Positions 5,405-5,667 of a stretch of DNA of 5,667 nt are shown here, piece by piece. The stretch is from assembly GCA_038106145.1 (NCBI GenBank), contig JAYODD010000042.1, forward strand, positions 1-5,667. Direction: 5' to 3'. The notes beneath the pieces are model-generated. The model ran no database searches. It was not told the DNA's origin and was given only the letters and a program-made list of their open reading frames with translations. Both the position numbers and the translations under genes were made by a program. Source of the stretch: JBFJKD01 sp038106145. GTDB lineage: Bacteria > Pseudomonadota > Gammaproteobacteria > Pseudomonadales > Porticoccaceae. Every line of letters starts with the position of its first letter. The first letter of the stretch is position 1.

Positions 5405-5667
5405 CGCCCGCCTCCATCGCCGCCGCTGCGGCCTCTGCTAGCTGTTCCTGCAACGCCTTGCGCTGTGTGGGTGTGCGTATTAGCTCGGGGTCTACGCCTT
5501 GCTTTTTAGCGATGTACTCACCCGCTTCCTCGGTGTCGAAGGTCAACATCACGGCTTCATCGCCAAACATGGAGACCGTCGCCACGGCCCGTTGCAAGTT
5601 GATCAAATCCTCCTGATCCATGACCCGCGCAATCGGTGAGGTGTGCTTCAACGCCACATCCTTACCG
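5394..5667 (-). CDS. Portal (head-tail connector) protein, C-terminal fragment
   Basis: The frame is open at the right edge and ends at a TGA, so the window shows the last 90 residues only. A GTG at 5657 could look like a start, but the frame continues upstream without a stop (Gly-Lys-Asp precede it), so it is an internal Val. Visible elements are SPIARVMDQEDLINLQRAV, then FDTEEAGEYIAKKQGVDPEL and a final segment IRTPTQRKALQEQ running into an alanine- and glutamine-rich tail. This is the usual end of T7 gp8-type portals: a helical crown region, a short domain with 'G-V-x-x-x-x-I/L-R', and a charged Ala-rich tail. The portal is the dodecameric ring for DNA entry and the base for the tail. Its place at the head of the scaffold-capsid block agrees. 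Confidence 0.78.
   Translation of the reverse strand, partial: GKDVALKHTSPIARVMDQEDLINLQRAVATVSMFGDEAVMLTFDTEEAGEYIAKKQGVDPELIRTPTQRKALQEQLAEAAAAAMEAGVGG
5411..5415 (-). promoter_or_regulatory. Ribosome binding site supporting a TTG start
   Basis: GGAGG sits 6 bases before the TTG at 5404, inside the last codons of the portal gene. It is the main reason to accept the rare start for the Bbp19-like gene. Confidence 0.75.

Noticed and set aside
5655..5657. GTG as start of a complete 87-residue protein
   Set aside because: The frame stays open upstream to the window edge, and the sequence matches the C-terminal end of a portal protein, so this is an internal valine.

Overview
The window is a late-gene (virion morphogenesis) segment of a short-tailed, podovirus-like double-stranded DNA phage or related prophage. 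Every credible gene is on the minus strand, so transcription runs from high to low coordinates. Two lipoproteins with signal peptides that look built for outer-membrane delivery point to a Gram-negative host. The base composition is moderately GC-rich. The host genus cannot be read from the sequence.

In transcription order the layout is as follows. The C-terminal end of a T7-type portal protein runs in from the right edge. A Bbp19-family small protein and a scaffold (capsid assembly) protein follow. Next come four tightly packed small genes: a lipoprotein of unknown function, a DUF1353 protein, a small multi-spanning membrane protein (holin candidate) and a proline-rich lipoprotein (outer-membrane spanin candidate). 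A 165-base leader without a gene then precedes the major capsid protein and a 90-residue protein that is probably a capsid decoration or cement protein. A textbook intrinsic terminator follows. Last are a T7 gp11-like tail tubular protein A and the first 415 codons of a tail tubular protein B (nozzle)-like protein that leaves the window at base 1.

Portal, Bbp19-like protein, scaffold, capsid and the small post-capsid protein would build the procapsid, and the gp11-like and gp12-like proteins would form the short tail. The order portal, Bbp19, scaffold, capsid, small capsid protein recalls Bordetella phage BPP-1 as I remember it; this rests on recall, not on a search. From the portal to the proline-rich lipoprotein almost every stop codon overlaps the next start, which suggests translational coupling. 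The capsid and its small neighbour sit apart between a long leader and a strong terminator, much like the phi10 to T-phi unit of T7.

The most unusual part is the lysis-like cassette between scaffold and capsid. It has two lipoproteins, a holin-like protein and a DUF1353 protein, but no recognisable endolysin and no inner-membrane spanin within the window. The 415-codon tail gene at the left edge is easy to miss because its stop lies outside the window.
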